This document shows positions 19,375 through 26,928 of a stretch of DNA of 28,673 nucleotides, one piece after another (within the stretch, counting starts at the first letter, position 1; the number at the start of each line of letters is the position of its first letter). The position numbers and the translations under genes are program-made. This stretch comes from a virus: positions 1 to 28,673 of IMG/VR virus record IMGVR_UViG_3300025694_000022; one strand, given 5' to 3'. Below the pieces are notes generated by a model that saw only the letters and a program-made list of their open reading frames with translations, did no database searches and was not told the DNA's origin.

Positions 19375-19655
19375 TGCGAAAACAAGACAATATGCCTGCA
19401 AGAAACAAAAAGAACTTTAGACCTACAAAGTCTGGAGCAGGTATGACACGAGCCGGTGTCGCTGCCTACAGAAGAAAAAATCCCGGTTCTAAATTAAAAA
19501 CAGCTGTGACTGGTAAAGTTAAAAAAGGGTCCGCTGCCGCTAACAGGCGAAAATCATACTGCGCAAGAAGTGCAGGTCAAATGAAGAAATTTCCTAAAGC
19601 AGCAAGAGATCCTAATTCTAGACTACGTCAGGCTAGAAAAAGGTGGAAGTGCTAG
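19374..19655 (+). CDS. DUF6321-like basic protein (93 aa)
   Basis: The pattern GAGMTRAGVAAYRRKNPGSK, then KTAVTGKVKKGSAAANRRKS, YCARSAGQMKKF and DPNSRLRQARKRWKC is a family I recognise (DUF6321 by memory) that is shared between phages and bacteria. Nearly a third of residues are Lys or Arg. The ATG at 19374 overlaps the previous stop by TAATG; an internal ATG at 19392 is possible. The function is unknown; DNA binding is likely. Confidence 0.85.
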   Translation: MRKQDNMPARNKKNFRPTKSGAGMTRAGVAAYRRKNPGSKLKTAVTGKVKKGSAAANRRKSYCARSAGQMKKFPKAARDPNSRLRQARKRWKC

Positions 19656-19789
19656 ATCGATTTATTTATAACTGTTTTGCTAAACTTGATGATGCGGTTT
19701 CTTTTGTAGAAACAGGTGTTATAAAAATTACTGAATGGTGCTGGCATACAAGAGTTAAACTTTTAAAAAAGAAAAGGAAAAAGAGATGA
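19649..19789 (+). CDS. Small protein with GTG start (46 aa)
   Basis: GTG 19649 overlaps the previous stop by 7 bases, with AGGTGG just upstream. The product MLDRFIYNCFAKLDDAVSFV then ETGVIKITEWCWHTRVK ends in KKKRKKR. The stop overlaps the next ATG as ATGA, so the reading frame exactly fills the gap. A membrane-surface amphipathic helix with basic tail is likely. Function is unknown. Confidence 0.65.
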   Translation: MLDRFIYNCFAKLDDAVSFVETGVIKITEWCWHTRVKLLKKKRKKR

Positions 19790-19986
19790 GACAAATAATA
19801 CTTGAAGCATTAGAAGATAGATATAATGCACAAATTTCTGAAGCAGATGCAACTCTTAAAATTTATCTAGAACACAGTGTGGGTATTGGAGAACATCCAC
19901 AACATATTGATGAAGTGGATAAGTTAATTGAAAAGATTGCTAGTGCTGAAGAAAAATTAAAAACATTACAGGAGTTTAAATTATAA
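19786..19986 (+). CDS. Small coiled-coil protein (66 aa)
   Basis: The product MRQIILEALEDRYNAQISEA continues with a short loop (SVGIGEHPQHID) and a second helix ending KLKTLQEFKL. This helical hairpin pattern is common upstream of the co-chaperonin and scaffold genes in marine phages. It is coupled by ATGA and TAATG overlaps. It may be an assembly factor; not proven. Confidence 0.8.
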   Translation: MRQIILEALEDRYNAQISEADATLKIYLEHSVGIGEHPQHIDEVDKLIEKIASAEEKLKTLQEFKL

Positions 19987-20225
19987 TGGACGATTTAATA
20001 CTAATAGATAAACTTAAGAAAACACTTAATGCAACTCTACAACAAATTGGAGACAGTATGATTACTGGTGGGGTTGACAGTATGGAAAAATATAAGTATA
20101 TGCTAGGACAAGCACACGCTTACCAATTAACATTACAGGAAATCTCTAACCTGCTAGAACCAAAGGAGCAAAAAAATGAGCAAGGAAACGTTATCGACAT
20201 CGGACAAGGAAGTACCAAAAATTAA
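19986..20225 (+). CDS. Small helical protein (79 aa)
   Basis: The pattern MDDLILIDKLKKTLNATLQQ, then GDSMITGGVDSMEKYKYMLG and YQLTLQEISNLLEPKEQ is a marine-phage conserved helical protein. It overlaps the co-chaperonin gene by 50 bases in another frame, which suggests coupled expression. No biochemical role is known. Confidence 0.8.
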   Translation: MDDLILIDKLKKTLNATLQQIGDSMITGGVDSMEKYKYMLGQAHAYQLTLQEISNLLEPKEQKNEQGNVIDIGQGSTKN

Positions 20226-20643
20226 GTTAGGTCTTCAAGACAAATACGAAGCTGAAAAAAAAGAAGAGCCTCACGCAATAAGATTAGACGAAAAAAATAT
20301 TAAAGATGTAGAAGACCAGTTACCAGAACCGGTTGGATATAGAATTTTAGTTTTACCTTTTACACCAAAAGAAAAAACTAAAGGCGGAATTTTATTCTCT
20401 CAAGAACAATTAGATAAAGCTAGAATCGCAACTACTTGTGGTTATGTTTTAAAAATGGGAGATCTTGCATACGCTGACAAAGAAAAATTTGGTAAGCCGT
20501 GGTGCAAAGTAGGAGATTGGGTAATGTTTGCCAGATATGCTGGTTCACGTTTACCGATTGAAGGTGGAGAAGTGCGAATACTAAACGATGATGAAGTGTT
20601 AGGGACCATAGGTGATCCTGAATCAGTTCTTCATTACATTTAA
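20176..20643 (+). CDS. GroES-like co-chaperonin (Cpn10 family)
   Basis: From about residue 50 the pattern PVGYRILVLPFTPKEKTKGG, ILFSQEQLDKARIATTCGYV, KVGDWVMFARYAGSRL and EVRILNDDEVLGTIGDPE follows the Cpn10 fold (roof loop, central beta barrel, mobile loop). It has 155 residues, with an N-terminal charged extension beyond the usual near-100. It would cap host GroEL and help fold the capsid protein, as phage-encoded GroES proteins do. A ribosome site (AAAGGAG) precedes ATG 20176. Confidence 0.8.
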   Translation: MSKETLSTSDKEVPKIKLGLQDKYEAEKKEEPHAIRLDEKNIKDVEDQLPEPVGYRILVLPFTPKEKTKGGILFSQEQLDKARIATTCGYVLKMGDLAYADKEKFGKPWCKVGDWVMFARYAGSRLPIEGGEVRILNDDEVLGTIGDPESVLHYI

Positions 20644-20661
20644 CAACATAGGAAGGAAACT

Positions 20662-21642
20662 ATGCCAACAGAGAACGAAAATAAGAAACCTTCAGAAGAA
20701 TTAATTGACGTCGGCGAAACAGTCGGTGCTGAAATTGATTTAGACGATAAAGGTGAGCCAGAAAAAGTTGAAGCACCTGCTGAAGAAAAAATAGAAGTTG
20801 AAGAAGTATCTGGAGTCGACAAAACTTTTGAAAACGAAAGAGAAACTAAACTAGAAAAAAAAGCAGAACCTGATGAGTTAAAAGAATATAGTGAAGGCGT
20901 TCAAAAACGTATTGCTAAATTAACTCGTAAAATGCGTGAAGCTGAAAGGCAAAGAGAAGAAGCTATTGCCTTTGCAGAAGCAACCAATCAACAAAAAAGT
21001 GAACTAGAAGGAAGATTATCTAAACTAGATAAGTCTTACACTTCAGAGTTTGAATCAAGAGTAAAAACTAATATGGCAGCAGCCAAGTTAGCTTTAAAAA
21101 ATGCTATTGAATCTCAAAATGTTGAAGCTCAAATTGCAGCGCAGGAACAGATTGCAAATTTAACAATGGATGGGGCAAGACTAAATGCAATGAAAGTTGC
21201 TGAAGCGTCTAAACCAGAACCTGTTAAAAATGTAAATATTGCACCTCAAAGACCAACTCAAACAGCAGCTACTGATCCTAAAGCAGAGGAATGGGCAGCT
21301 AAAAATGCTTGGTTTGGTAATGATTCAGCAATGACTTACACGGCTTTTGACCTACATAAAACACTTGTAGAGCAAGAAGGCTATGATCCTAAATCTGACG
21401 AATATTATGCAGAAGTTGATAAAAGAATAAGACTTGAATTTCCGCATAAATTTGATAAGGTAGAAGATACTACTACAGAAAGAGTAAGACCTACTCAAAA
21501 TGTAGCTTCGGCTAAACGTTCAGCCTCAACCGGACGCAGAAAAACTGTAAAACTCACGCCTTCGCAGGTAGCAATTGCTAAAAGATTAGGTGTGCCGCTA
21601 GAAGATTATGCAAAACAATTAAAAATCACGGAAGGAGCATAA
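20662..21642 (+). CDS. Scaffolding protein
   Basis: This 326-residue protein is acidic at the N-terminus (about 1-75, Glu-rich), coiled coil in the middle (KRIAKLTRKMREAERQREEA to about 140), then an Ala/Glu/Gln helix and an AAKNAWFGNDSAMTYTAFDL segment. It ends with a basic SAKRSASTGRRKTVKLTPSQ tail. This order and its place before the capsid gene fit a phage scaffold; the basic tail would bind the capsid interior. It follows GGAAGG and lies two bases before the next gene. Confidence 0.85.
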   Translation: MPTENENKKPSEELIDVGETVGAEIDLDDKGEPEKVEAPAEEKIEVEEVSGVDKTFENERETKLEKKAEPDELKEYSEGVQKRIAKLTRKMREAERQREEAIAFAEATNQQKSELEGRLSKLDKSYTSEFESRVKTNMAAAKLALKNAIESQNVEAQIAAQEQIANLTMDGARLNAMKVAEASKPEPVKNVNIAPQRPTQTAATDPKAEEWAAKNAWFGNDSAMTYTAFDLHKTLVEQEGYDPKSDEYYAEVDKRIRLEFPHKFDKVEDTTTERVRPTQNVASAKRSASTGRRKTVKLTPSQVAIAKRLGVPLEDYAKQLKITEGA

Positions 21643-21643
21643 A

Positions 21644-22102
21644 ATGGAAAATGATAAAATAAAAACTTCTCGTGCGAGTCAAACTAGAGACAAAATTGAA
21701 TCTGTAAAAGTTTGGACTCCACCCAACTCACTTGATGCACCACCAGCGCCAACTGGATATAGACATCAATGGATACGTGCCGAAATACTCGGCGCATCAG
21801 ATGCTAAAAATATAGCATCGTCTTTAAGAGAAGGATGGGAATTGGTGAGAGCCGATCAATATCCAGACTCACAATATCCAGAGATGACTGAAGGCAGATA
21901 CGCTGGAGTTATTGGAGTGGGCGGCCTATTGCTGGCTAGGATACCAGAGGAGATTGCGCTTCAAATCGATGCTTATTATAAAAAGCAAAACGAGGCTAAA
22001 GAAGAAGCAGTAGAGAACAATCTTATGAAGGAACAGCACCCAAGTATGAAATTCAGTAATGAATCGAATACTCGTGTAACTTTTGGTGGTACAAAGAAAT
22101 AG
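21644..22102 (+). CDS. Conserved marine-phage protein before the capsid (152 aa)
   Basis: The pattern YRHQWIRAEILGASDAKNIA, SSLREGWELVRADQYPD, YAGVIGVGGLLLARIPEEIA and MKFSNESNTRVTFGG is one I recognise in marine phages between scaffold and capsid genes. It is cytoplasmic and mixed alpha/beta. It may assist head assembly; function is not established. Confidence 0.8.
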   Translation: MENDKIKTSRASQTRDKIESVKVWTPPNSLDAPPAPTGYRHQWIRAEILGASDAKNIASSLREGWELVRADQYPDSQYPEMTEGRYAGVIGVGGLLLARIPEEIALQIDAYYKKQNEAKEEAVENNLMKEQHPSMKFSNESNTRVTFGGTKK

Positions 22103-22145
22103 TCTTTTAACAATTTCTAAACCAACAAAATAAATTAATCCGTAT

Positions 22146-22161
22146 TGACTCATTTGAGTCA
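22146..22161. promoter_or_regulatory. 16-base perfect palindrome before the 22184 gene
   Basis: TGACTCA-TT-TGAGTCA is a perfect inverted repeat and overlaps a TTGACT (22145-22150) -35-like box. A CATAAT box lies at 22165-22170 but the spacing is only 14. An operator or an RNA hairpin near the ribosome site are both possible. Confidence 0.45.
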
Positions 22162-22183
22162 GTACATAATAAAGGAAACAACA

Positions 22184-22840
22184 ATGGCAGCAAACCAAAC
22201 AGAAGGTTTTGGATTTAGACAAGCCCCTACAGTAGGATCAACTCCTGCTACAGGCGGTCAAGCTGAATACAAAATCAAATCAGGTTTAGGTGTTGGGATT
22301 TTTCAAAACAATCCTGTTTCACATCAGCATACTGCAGGTGACGATGGGTATCTACAAGATACTACAGCGGGCACTATGGACGACGGTATTACTGGTGGAG
22401 CAGGTTGGTCAACTGGAACATCTAACATCCAACCAATTATAGGCGTGTTCAATGGAGCTTTTTATATAAATAGTTCTACAAGCAAACCTACTTTCGCAAA
22501 CCACGTTTTAGCTAGTACTACGTTCGGAACGGACTACAATACTGGTTCAAGCGACGGAATCGGTTTTGTTAACGACAACCCTATGCAAGAATATACTTGC
22601 AAAGCGGATGCAGCGGTAACACAAGCAAACCTTCTTTCAACATTCAATCCAAATGATGGAGCTACAACTGGAACTCAATACCAGGGACAGTCTACAGTAA
22701 AATTAGATATTACTGGAACAGCAGCTACATCAATGTTTAGAATTGTTAGAACGGCAAACGATCCGGCAAACAATGACAATACTGCGATTGACTCGAACGT
22801 AATAGTTCAAGTTTCTCCAGCGGCGTCTATTTCTAACTAA
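22184..22840 (+). CDS. Virion-type protein before the capsid, decoration candidate (218 aa)
   Basis: I chose ATG 22184, 5 bases after AAAGGAAA-like ribosome bases; the frame is open from 22145. The protein (MAANQTEGFGFRQAPTVGST) is Gly/Thr/Asn/Ala-rich with few charges, predicted beta: GVGIFQNNPVSHQHTAGDD, IIGVFNGAFYINSSTSKPTF and NPMQEYTCKADAAVTQANLL. Location just upstream of the capsid gene fits a head decoration or cement protein. No family name is recognised. Confidence 0.75.
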   Translation: MAANQTEGFGFRQAPTVGSTPATGGQAEYKIKSGLGVGIFQNNPVSHQHTAGDDGYLQDTTAGTMDDGITGGAGWSTGTSNIQPIIGVFNGAFYINSSTSKPTFANHVLASTTFGTDYNTGSSDGIGFVNDNPMQEYTCKADAAVTQANLLSTFNPNDGATTGTQYQGQSTVKLDITGTAATSMFRIVRTANDPANNDNTAIDSNVIVQVSPAASISN

Positions 22841-22855
22841 TAGGAGCAATTAACT

Positions 22856-23761
22856 ATGGCAATATCAAGAGCACAACTAGTTAAAGAACTAGAGCCAGGT
22901 CTAAATGCACTATTTGGACTTGAATATAAACAATACGGCGAGCAGTGGTCAGAAATTTTCGACACTGAATCATCAGACAGAGCTTTCGAAGAGGAAGTAA
23001 TGTTAGCTGGTTTCGCAAACGCAGCAGTTAAACCTGAAGGCCAAGGCGTTCAGTTTGACCAAGCGCAAGAAACTTTCACAGCTCGTTACACTAACGAAAC
23101 GATTGCTTTAGCATTCGCTATCACAGAAGAAGCTATTGAAGATAACTTGTATGACAGACTTGCGTCTAGATATACAAAAGCTTTAGCAAGATCTATGGCG
23201 TCTACTAAAAATATCAAAGGTGCAGCGGTACTTAACAATGCATTTGATGCAAACTTTGCTGGAGGGGACACTAAAGCACTTTGTGCTAATGACCACCCTA
23301 CATTAGCAGGTCAATTTTCAAATGAATTAACAACACCTGCTGAACTTAATGAAACTTCATTAGAACAGTCGTTGATTGACATCGCGGCTTTCACTGATGA
23401 AAGAGGCCTAAAAATTGCGGCGCAAGGAGTTAAATTAGTAATTCCTTCAGCTCTTCAATTTACTGCTGACAGACTTATGAATTCTGCTGGTAGAACAGGC
23501 ACTGCTGATAATGACATTAACGCAATCAGAAATATGGGAATGATCTCTGGTGGATATGTAGTAAATAACTACTTAACTGCTGCGAAGAAGTTCTTCATTA
23601 AAACTGATGTGCCTAATGGTCTTAAGCATTTCAATAGATCACCTATCAAAACTTCTATGGAAGGTGACTTTGATACAGGCAATGTTAGATACAAAGCTAG
23701 AGAAAGATACGTATTTGGATTTTCAGATCCAAGAGGCGTATTCGGATCAGACGCAACGTAA
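22856..23761 (+). CDS. Major capsid protein, HK97 fold
   Basis: The 301-residue product shows the pattern of Mu/T-type marine HK97-like capsids: YGEQWSEIFDTESSDRAFEE, FTARYTNETIALAFAITEEA, an ALARSMASTKNIKGAAVLNN spine region, LVIPSALQFTADRLM, MISGGYVVNNYLTAAKKFFI, FGFSDPRGVFGSDAT. No delta domain or N-terminal cleavage site is evident, in keeping with a separate scaffold. Its own ribosome site (AGGAG) and the strong terminator behind it fit high expression. The size is near the small end for the fold. Confidence 0.9.
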   Translation: MAISRAQLVKELEPGLNALFGLEYKQYGEQWSEIFDTESSDRAFEEEVMLAGFANAAVKPEGQGVQFDQAQETFTARYTNETIALAFAITEEAIEDNLYDRLASRYTKALARSMASTKNIKGAAVLNNAFDANFAGGDTKALCANDHPTLAGQFSNELTTPAELNETSLEQSLIDIAAFTDERGLKIAAQGVKLVIPSALQFTADRLMNSAGRTGTADNDINAIRNMGMISGGYVVNNYLTAAKKFFIKTDVPNGLKHFNRSPIKTSMEGDFDTGNVRYKARERYVFGFSDPRGVFGSDAT

Positions 23762-23773
23762 TCAATAAAATTT

Positions 23774-23802
23774 AGGGGCCGACACAATTCGGCCCCTTTT
23801 TT
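23774..23802 (+). terminator. Intrinsic terminator after the capsid gene
   Basis: AGGGGCCGA (23774-23782) pairs with TCGGCCCCT (23789-23797) over 9 bases, loop CACAAT, followed by six T (23797-23802). It lies 13 bases after the capsid stop codon. Partial read-through would reduce the following genes. Confidence 0.9.
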
Positions 23803-23818
23803 AAAATAGGGTGAGAAA

Positions 23819-24070
23819 ATGACTAAATTCCTAGTAAATATATGGGCGTACGATCGCCACGCAAAATTCCAAGTAGAAGCAGAAGATAATCCAATTTCTT
23901 TAGAACAGTCAATAGTTGACAAACTAGGGAAAAATGATATTATCTGGGAAACAACGGGAATGTTTTCTCCGTTAAATCGAATAACTTATGAGGAGGTTAT
24001 TGATGATACAAGACCTATACAAAGCAAAAAGGTCCTTGGAGTTGAAGTGGGAACAGGAGCACCTAGATAA
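23819..24070 (+). CDS. Hypothetical protein (83 aa)
   Basis: The product MTKFLVNIWAYDRHAKFQVE has IIWETTGMFSPLNRITYEEV and a short C-terminal region VLGVEVGTGAPR. It follows the capsid terminator, with GGGTGAG upstream. Its 3' end overlaps the next gene by 68 bases. It is probably a small alpha/beta protein; not recognised. Confidence 0.75.
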   Translation: MTKFLVNIWAYDRHAKFQVEAEDNPISLEQSIVDKLGKNDIIWETTGMFSPLNRITYEEVIDDTRPIQSKKVLGVEVGTGAPR

Positions 24071-24212
24071 TGGTAGGTACACTCTTGAAATGGTCAGAAT
24101 TGATGACAAAGTTAGAGAAGTCATTACAAAGATCAAGCTAGAAGAAGCAGCAATTGCCCATAGACAGAATACTGTCGAAGGAACAGCTCCACAAGTTTCT
24201 GTAGCTACTTAA
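24003..24212 (+). CDS. Small helical protein (69 aa)
   Basis: I chose ATG 24003, 7 bases after AGGAGG (23991-23996), over an upstream in-frame ATG at 23988. The product MIQDLYKAKRSLELKWEQEH continues MVRIDDKVREVITKIKLEEA and ends in a Val/Thr-rich tail. A coiled-coil helical hairpin is likely. No role is known. Confidence 0.75.
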   Translation: MIQDLYKAKRSLELKWEQEHLDNGRYTLEMVRIDDKVREVITKIKLEEAAIAHRQNTVEGTAPQVSVAT

Positions 24213-24375
24213 TCAAAAGCTACATCGCTGAAATGCATAAATACCTAGGGATCCCTTGCACTCTATAAAAAAATCATATATATTTTAGTTACTATACATT
24301 TAATAAACGATGAATGCTGACGCGTATAGTCGACAACCCTAGGGACAGTATTCAGATATCTAGGAGGATATTAAT
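24213..24375 (+). promoter_or_regulatory. Structured leader with long-range pairing before the 24376 gene
   Basis: This 163-base non-coding region has two CCTAGG sites able to pair at a distance (CCTAGGG 24244-24250 with CCCTAGG 24337-24343), a 7-base stem ACTATAC/GTATAGT (24291-24297 / 24324-24330), and palindromes ATGCAT, AGGGATCCCT, ACGCGT, GTCGAC and AGATATCT. A possible promoter is TTGCAC (24256-24261), 17 bases, TATATT (24279-24284), but its -35 matches poorly. AGGAGG (24362-24367) is 8 bases before the ATG. It resembles a conserved leader of marine phages in my memory, not checked. Confidence 0.5.
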
Positions 24376-24846
24376 ATGGCAAATACTACATTTTCGGGAC
24401 CGGTAAGAGCGGGAACGATTTCAAACACAACAGGTACAACACTTGGAACTAACATTGCTAATGTTGGACAAGTTTTAATGGCTCAATCAGTAAAAATTGA
24501 TATCATTGGTGCTTCACATCTTAATCAAGTATGTGCAGTAGTTCCATCAAACTCACAAATAGTTGACGTTATAGTTAATGTAACAACTGTAAATAATGAT
24601 ACTGGTGCAGCAACTGTTTCAGTAGGAACAGTAGCGGATGCAGATGCATTTATAGCTACACTTAATGTTAAAGCTTTAGCAACTACTCACGGTACTTTAG
24701 ATACAGAAGCAACTAATGTTGGTGCAACTGACATACAAGTTCTTGCTGATTTTACAGGTGCTAATGGAGATGGTACAACTGGTGCAGCTACAGTTACTGT
24801 TATGTACTTACAAAATAATTCTATTCAAGACGCAGTAGATTTATAA
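24376..24846 (+). CDS. Beta-rich virion protein, decoration-like (156 aa)
   Basis: The protein begins MANTTFSGPVRAGTISNTTG and is low in charge, rich in Thr, Val, Ala, Asn, with repeated strands (QIVDVIVNVTTVNNDTGAAT, VSVGTVADADAFIATLNVKA). A strong ribosome site (AGGAGG) and the long leader suggest high expression; the hairpin after it suggests separate control. A head decoration or cement protein is likely. No catalytic motif is present. Confidence 0.8.
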   Translation: MANTTFSGPVRAGTISNTTGTTLGTNIANVGQVLMAQSVKIDIIGASHLNQVCAVVPSNSQIVDVIVNVTTVNNDTGAATVSVGTVADADAFIATLNVKALATTHGTLDTEATNVGATDIQVLADFTGANGDGTTGAATVTVMYLQNNSIQDAVDL

Positions 24847-24857
24847 TAATTAATTAA

Positions 24858-24877
24858 GTGTGGGCTTCGGCCCACAC
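24858..24877 (+). terminator. UUCG-loop hairpin after the 24376 gene
   Basis: GTGTGGGC pairs with GCCCACAC over 8 bases around a TTCG tetraloop with a C-G closing pair, an extra-stable RNA hairpin. The following AATAATTTT is only a weak T-tract, so partial termination or an mRNA 3' stabiliser is likely. Confidence 0.7.
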
Positions 24878-24898
24878 AATAATTTTAAGGAGAAACAA

Positions 24899-25180
24899 AT
24901 GGCATCATATTCAAGTGACCAACAGGTAGCACACGCTACAGCAGACGCACAAATGGTTCCTCAAGGACAAAGAGCTAGAATAACAGGTATCCAAGCAGAG
25001 GGTGCTACAAGTTCTAGTATCATTTTTAAATCTGGTGGAGCAGCTGGAACTACAATCGCTACATTTAAATTTGGAGATGAGGGAATAGATTTTTATGTTC
25101 CAGGTTCTGGAATTTTATTTGACGATGGAATCTATTTAGATTTAACTGCAACACCTGGTGTTACTATAACATTTACGTAG
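24899..25180 (+). CDS. Small beta-rich virion protein (93 aa)
   Basis: I chose ATG 24899, after AAGGAGAAA, over the upstream in-frame ATG at 24860 inside the hairpin. The protein (MASYSSDQQVAHATADAQMV) has strands RARITGIQAEGATSSSIIF and TTIATFKFGDEGIDFYVPG and ends GVTITFT. A jelly-roll or immunoglobulin-like virion part is plausible. No family is recognised. Confidence 0.8.
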   Translation: MASYSSDQQVAHATADAQMVPQGQRARITGIQAEGATSSSIIFKSGGAAGTTIATFKFGDEGIDFYVPGSGILFDDGIYLDLTATPGVTITFT

Positions 25181-25189
25181 GATTAAATT

Positions 25190-26287
25190 GTGGCTACAAT
25201 AACTTACACAGTAACCGTAGCAACGGGAACTAATCAATACGGTACCGGTAATAAATTTTATATTAACGGAGAGGCTAATGTTGTCTTGTATTTACAAGAA
25301 GGCAATACTTATATCTTTGATCAATCTGATAGTTCAAATTTAACTCATCAACTAGCTTTTTCAACTACTGCAAATGGAACACACGCAACACCGGCCGGTG
25401 TTGCTTATACTACAGGCATAACTACAGCCGGAGTTCCTGGTAATGCAGGAGCAAGTGTAACTTTTAATGTTGCACCTGTTAGAACTACAGGCGCTCCACT
25501 ATTATTTTATTATTGTACTGCTCACAGCGGTATGGGTAATACTGCACAAACTATTTCACCTACTTCAGAAACTACAGAATTTAATCCACAAATAGACGAC
25601 ATTATAGAAGAAGCATTTGAGAGAACAGGTGTAAGAGGAACTAGAACAGGTTATCAATTAAGATCTGCAAGACGTTCTTTAAATATAATGTTTCAAGAAT
25701 GGGGTAATAGAGGTGTTCATTTATGGAAAGTAAAATTAGCTAAAGTTCCTTTAGTTGAAGGACAAGCAGAATATAGTTACGCATCTGATTCAGAAAATTT
25801 TCCAGAAGACATTAGTTCTGTTTTAGAAGCTTTTTATAGAAATAATTCTACTACAACAGATCCGCAAGATATTGCATTAACTCAAATTAGTAGATCACAA
25901 TATTCACAAACACCAAATAAACTAACTAAAGGTACACCTTCACAATATTACGTAGCTAGAAGATTAAATCCAAGTATATTTTTATATGCTACACCAAGTT
26001 CTAGTGTATCGAGTACAACTACACCAAGTAGTTTTCAATTTTGTTTTTATTATTTATCTAAAATTCAAGACGTTGGAGCATACAATAATACTTCTGATGT
26101 CGTAAATAGATTCTATCCTTGTATGATGTCTGGATTAGCTTATTATTTAAGTTTAAAATATTCACCAGACAGAAGTCAGGAATTAGAAAGAAGATATGAA
26201 AGTGAATTGTTAAGAGCACTTGATGCAGACAATCAAGGAACCTCTACTTTCATTTCACCACAAACATTTTATGGAGATGGAGTATAA
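25190..26287 (+). CDS. Cupredoxin-like domain fused to adaptor-type virion protein (365 aa)
   Basis: Residues about 20-120 resemble a cupredoxin: TYIFDQSDSSNLTHQLAF with His53, and FYYCTAHSGMGNT carrying Cys109-x2-His112-x2-Met115, the ligand loop of amicyanin- and pseudoazurin-type blue copper proteins. Such YYC-x-x-HSGMG domains are known on marine phage structural proteins. From about 130 a second domain begins (FNPQIDDIIEEAFERTGVRG, LRSARRSLNIMFQEWGNRGV, LARDRS-like FYPCMMSGLAYYLSLKY region), the type found in marine head-tail adaptors. GTG start at 25190. A copper site is inferred from motif only. Confidence 0.8.
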   Translation: MATITYTVTVATGTNQYGTGNKFYINGEANVVLYLQEGNTYIFDQSDSSNLTHQLAFSTTANGTHATPAGVAYTTGITTAGVPGNAGASVTFNVAPVRTTGAPLLFYYCTAHSGMGNTAQTISPTSETTEFNPQIDDIIEEAFERTGVRGTRTGYQLRSARRSLNIMFQEWGNRGVHLWKVKLAKVPLVEGQAEYSYASDSENFPEDISSVLEAFYRNNSTTTDPQDIALTQISRSQYSQTPNKLTKGTPSQYYVARRLNPSIFLYATPSSSVSSTTTPSSFQFCFYYLSKIQDVGAYNNTSDVVNRFYPCMMSGLAYYLSLKYSPDRSQELERRYESELLRALDADNQGTSTFISPQTFYGDGV

Positions 26288-26928
26288 TGGGTAAGTACGC
26301 ATCAGGTAAAAGATCATTAGCAATTTCTGATAGATCAGGAATGGCATTTCCATATACTGAAATGGTTAGAGAATGGAATGGATCTTTAGTTCACACTTCA
26401 GAGTTTGAAGCAAAGCAACCACAGCTTGAACCAAAACCAGTAGGAAGTGACCCCCAAGCTTTATTTAATCCAAGAACACAACCTGCATCCGTTCCAAGTT
26501 TAATACTTTTAGATAATAATCCTTTTGAAACTATTATTAATAGTGTTGATGGTAATACTTATATAAATGTTTATTCAGAAGATCATCAAAGAGTAGCTGG
26601 TTCAATTGTAAGATTTAGAGGACCACCAGAAGTAATTACTGCTGGACCAGGTGGTGATAGTGATGATACTGCAAATTTACAACAGTTTGCAAACATACCT
26701 ACATTTGCTGGCGTAAGTGATATTGATTCAGCAAACGGTTTTACAATTCAATTAGGACAAATAGATAAATATGGAATTGTTACTGGTAGTACCACTAATG
26801 ATGTGTTAACTAATCCTATAAATTATTTTTATTTTCAAAGTGCAGATAATGCTACTTTGCACGGAGTAAAAGGTGGTGGAGAAAATTGTTCAGCAGGACC
26901 AGTAACACTTGAGGTAGTAAACGGATAA
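26287..26928 (+). CDS. Virion protein, MGKYASGK family (213 aa)
   Basis: It begins MGKYASGKRSLAISDRSGMA then FPYTEMVREWNGSLVHTSEF and HPQLEP-like KQPQLEPKPVGSDPQALFNP, a pattern familiar from marine phages between the adaptor genes. The C-terminal part is beta-rich (FTIQLGQIDKYGIVTGSTT). It starts as its neighbour stops (one-base overlap). A connector or tail part is likely; exact role is unknown. Confidence 0.8.
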   Translation: MGKYASGKRSLAISDRSGMAFPYTEMVREWNGSLVHTSEFEAKQPQLEPKPVGSDPQALFNPRTQPASVPSLILLDNNPFETIINSVDGNTYINVYSEDHQRVAGSIVRFRGPPEVITAGPGGDSDDTANLQQFANIPTFAGVSDIDSANGFTIQLGQIDKYGIVTGSTTNDVLTNPINYFYFQSADNATLHGVKGGGENCSAGPVTLEVVNG

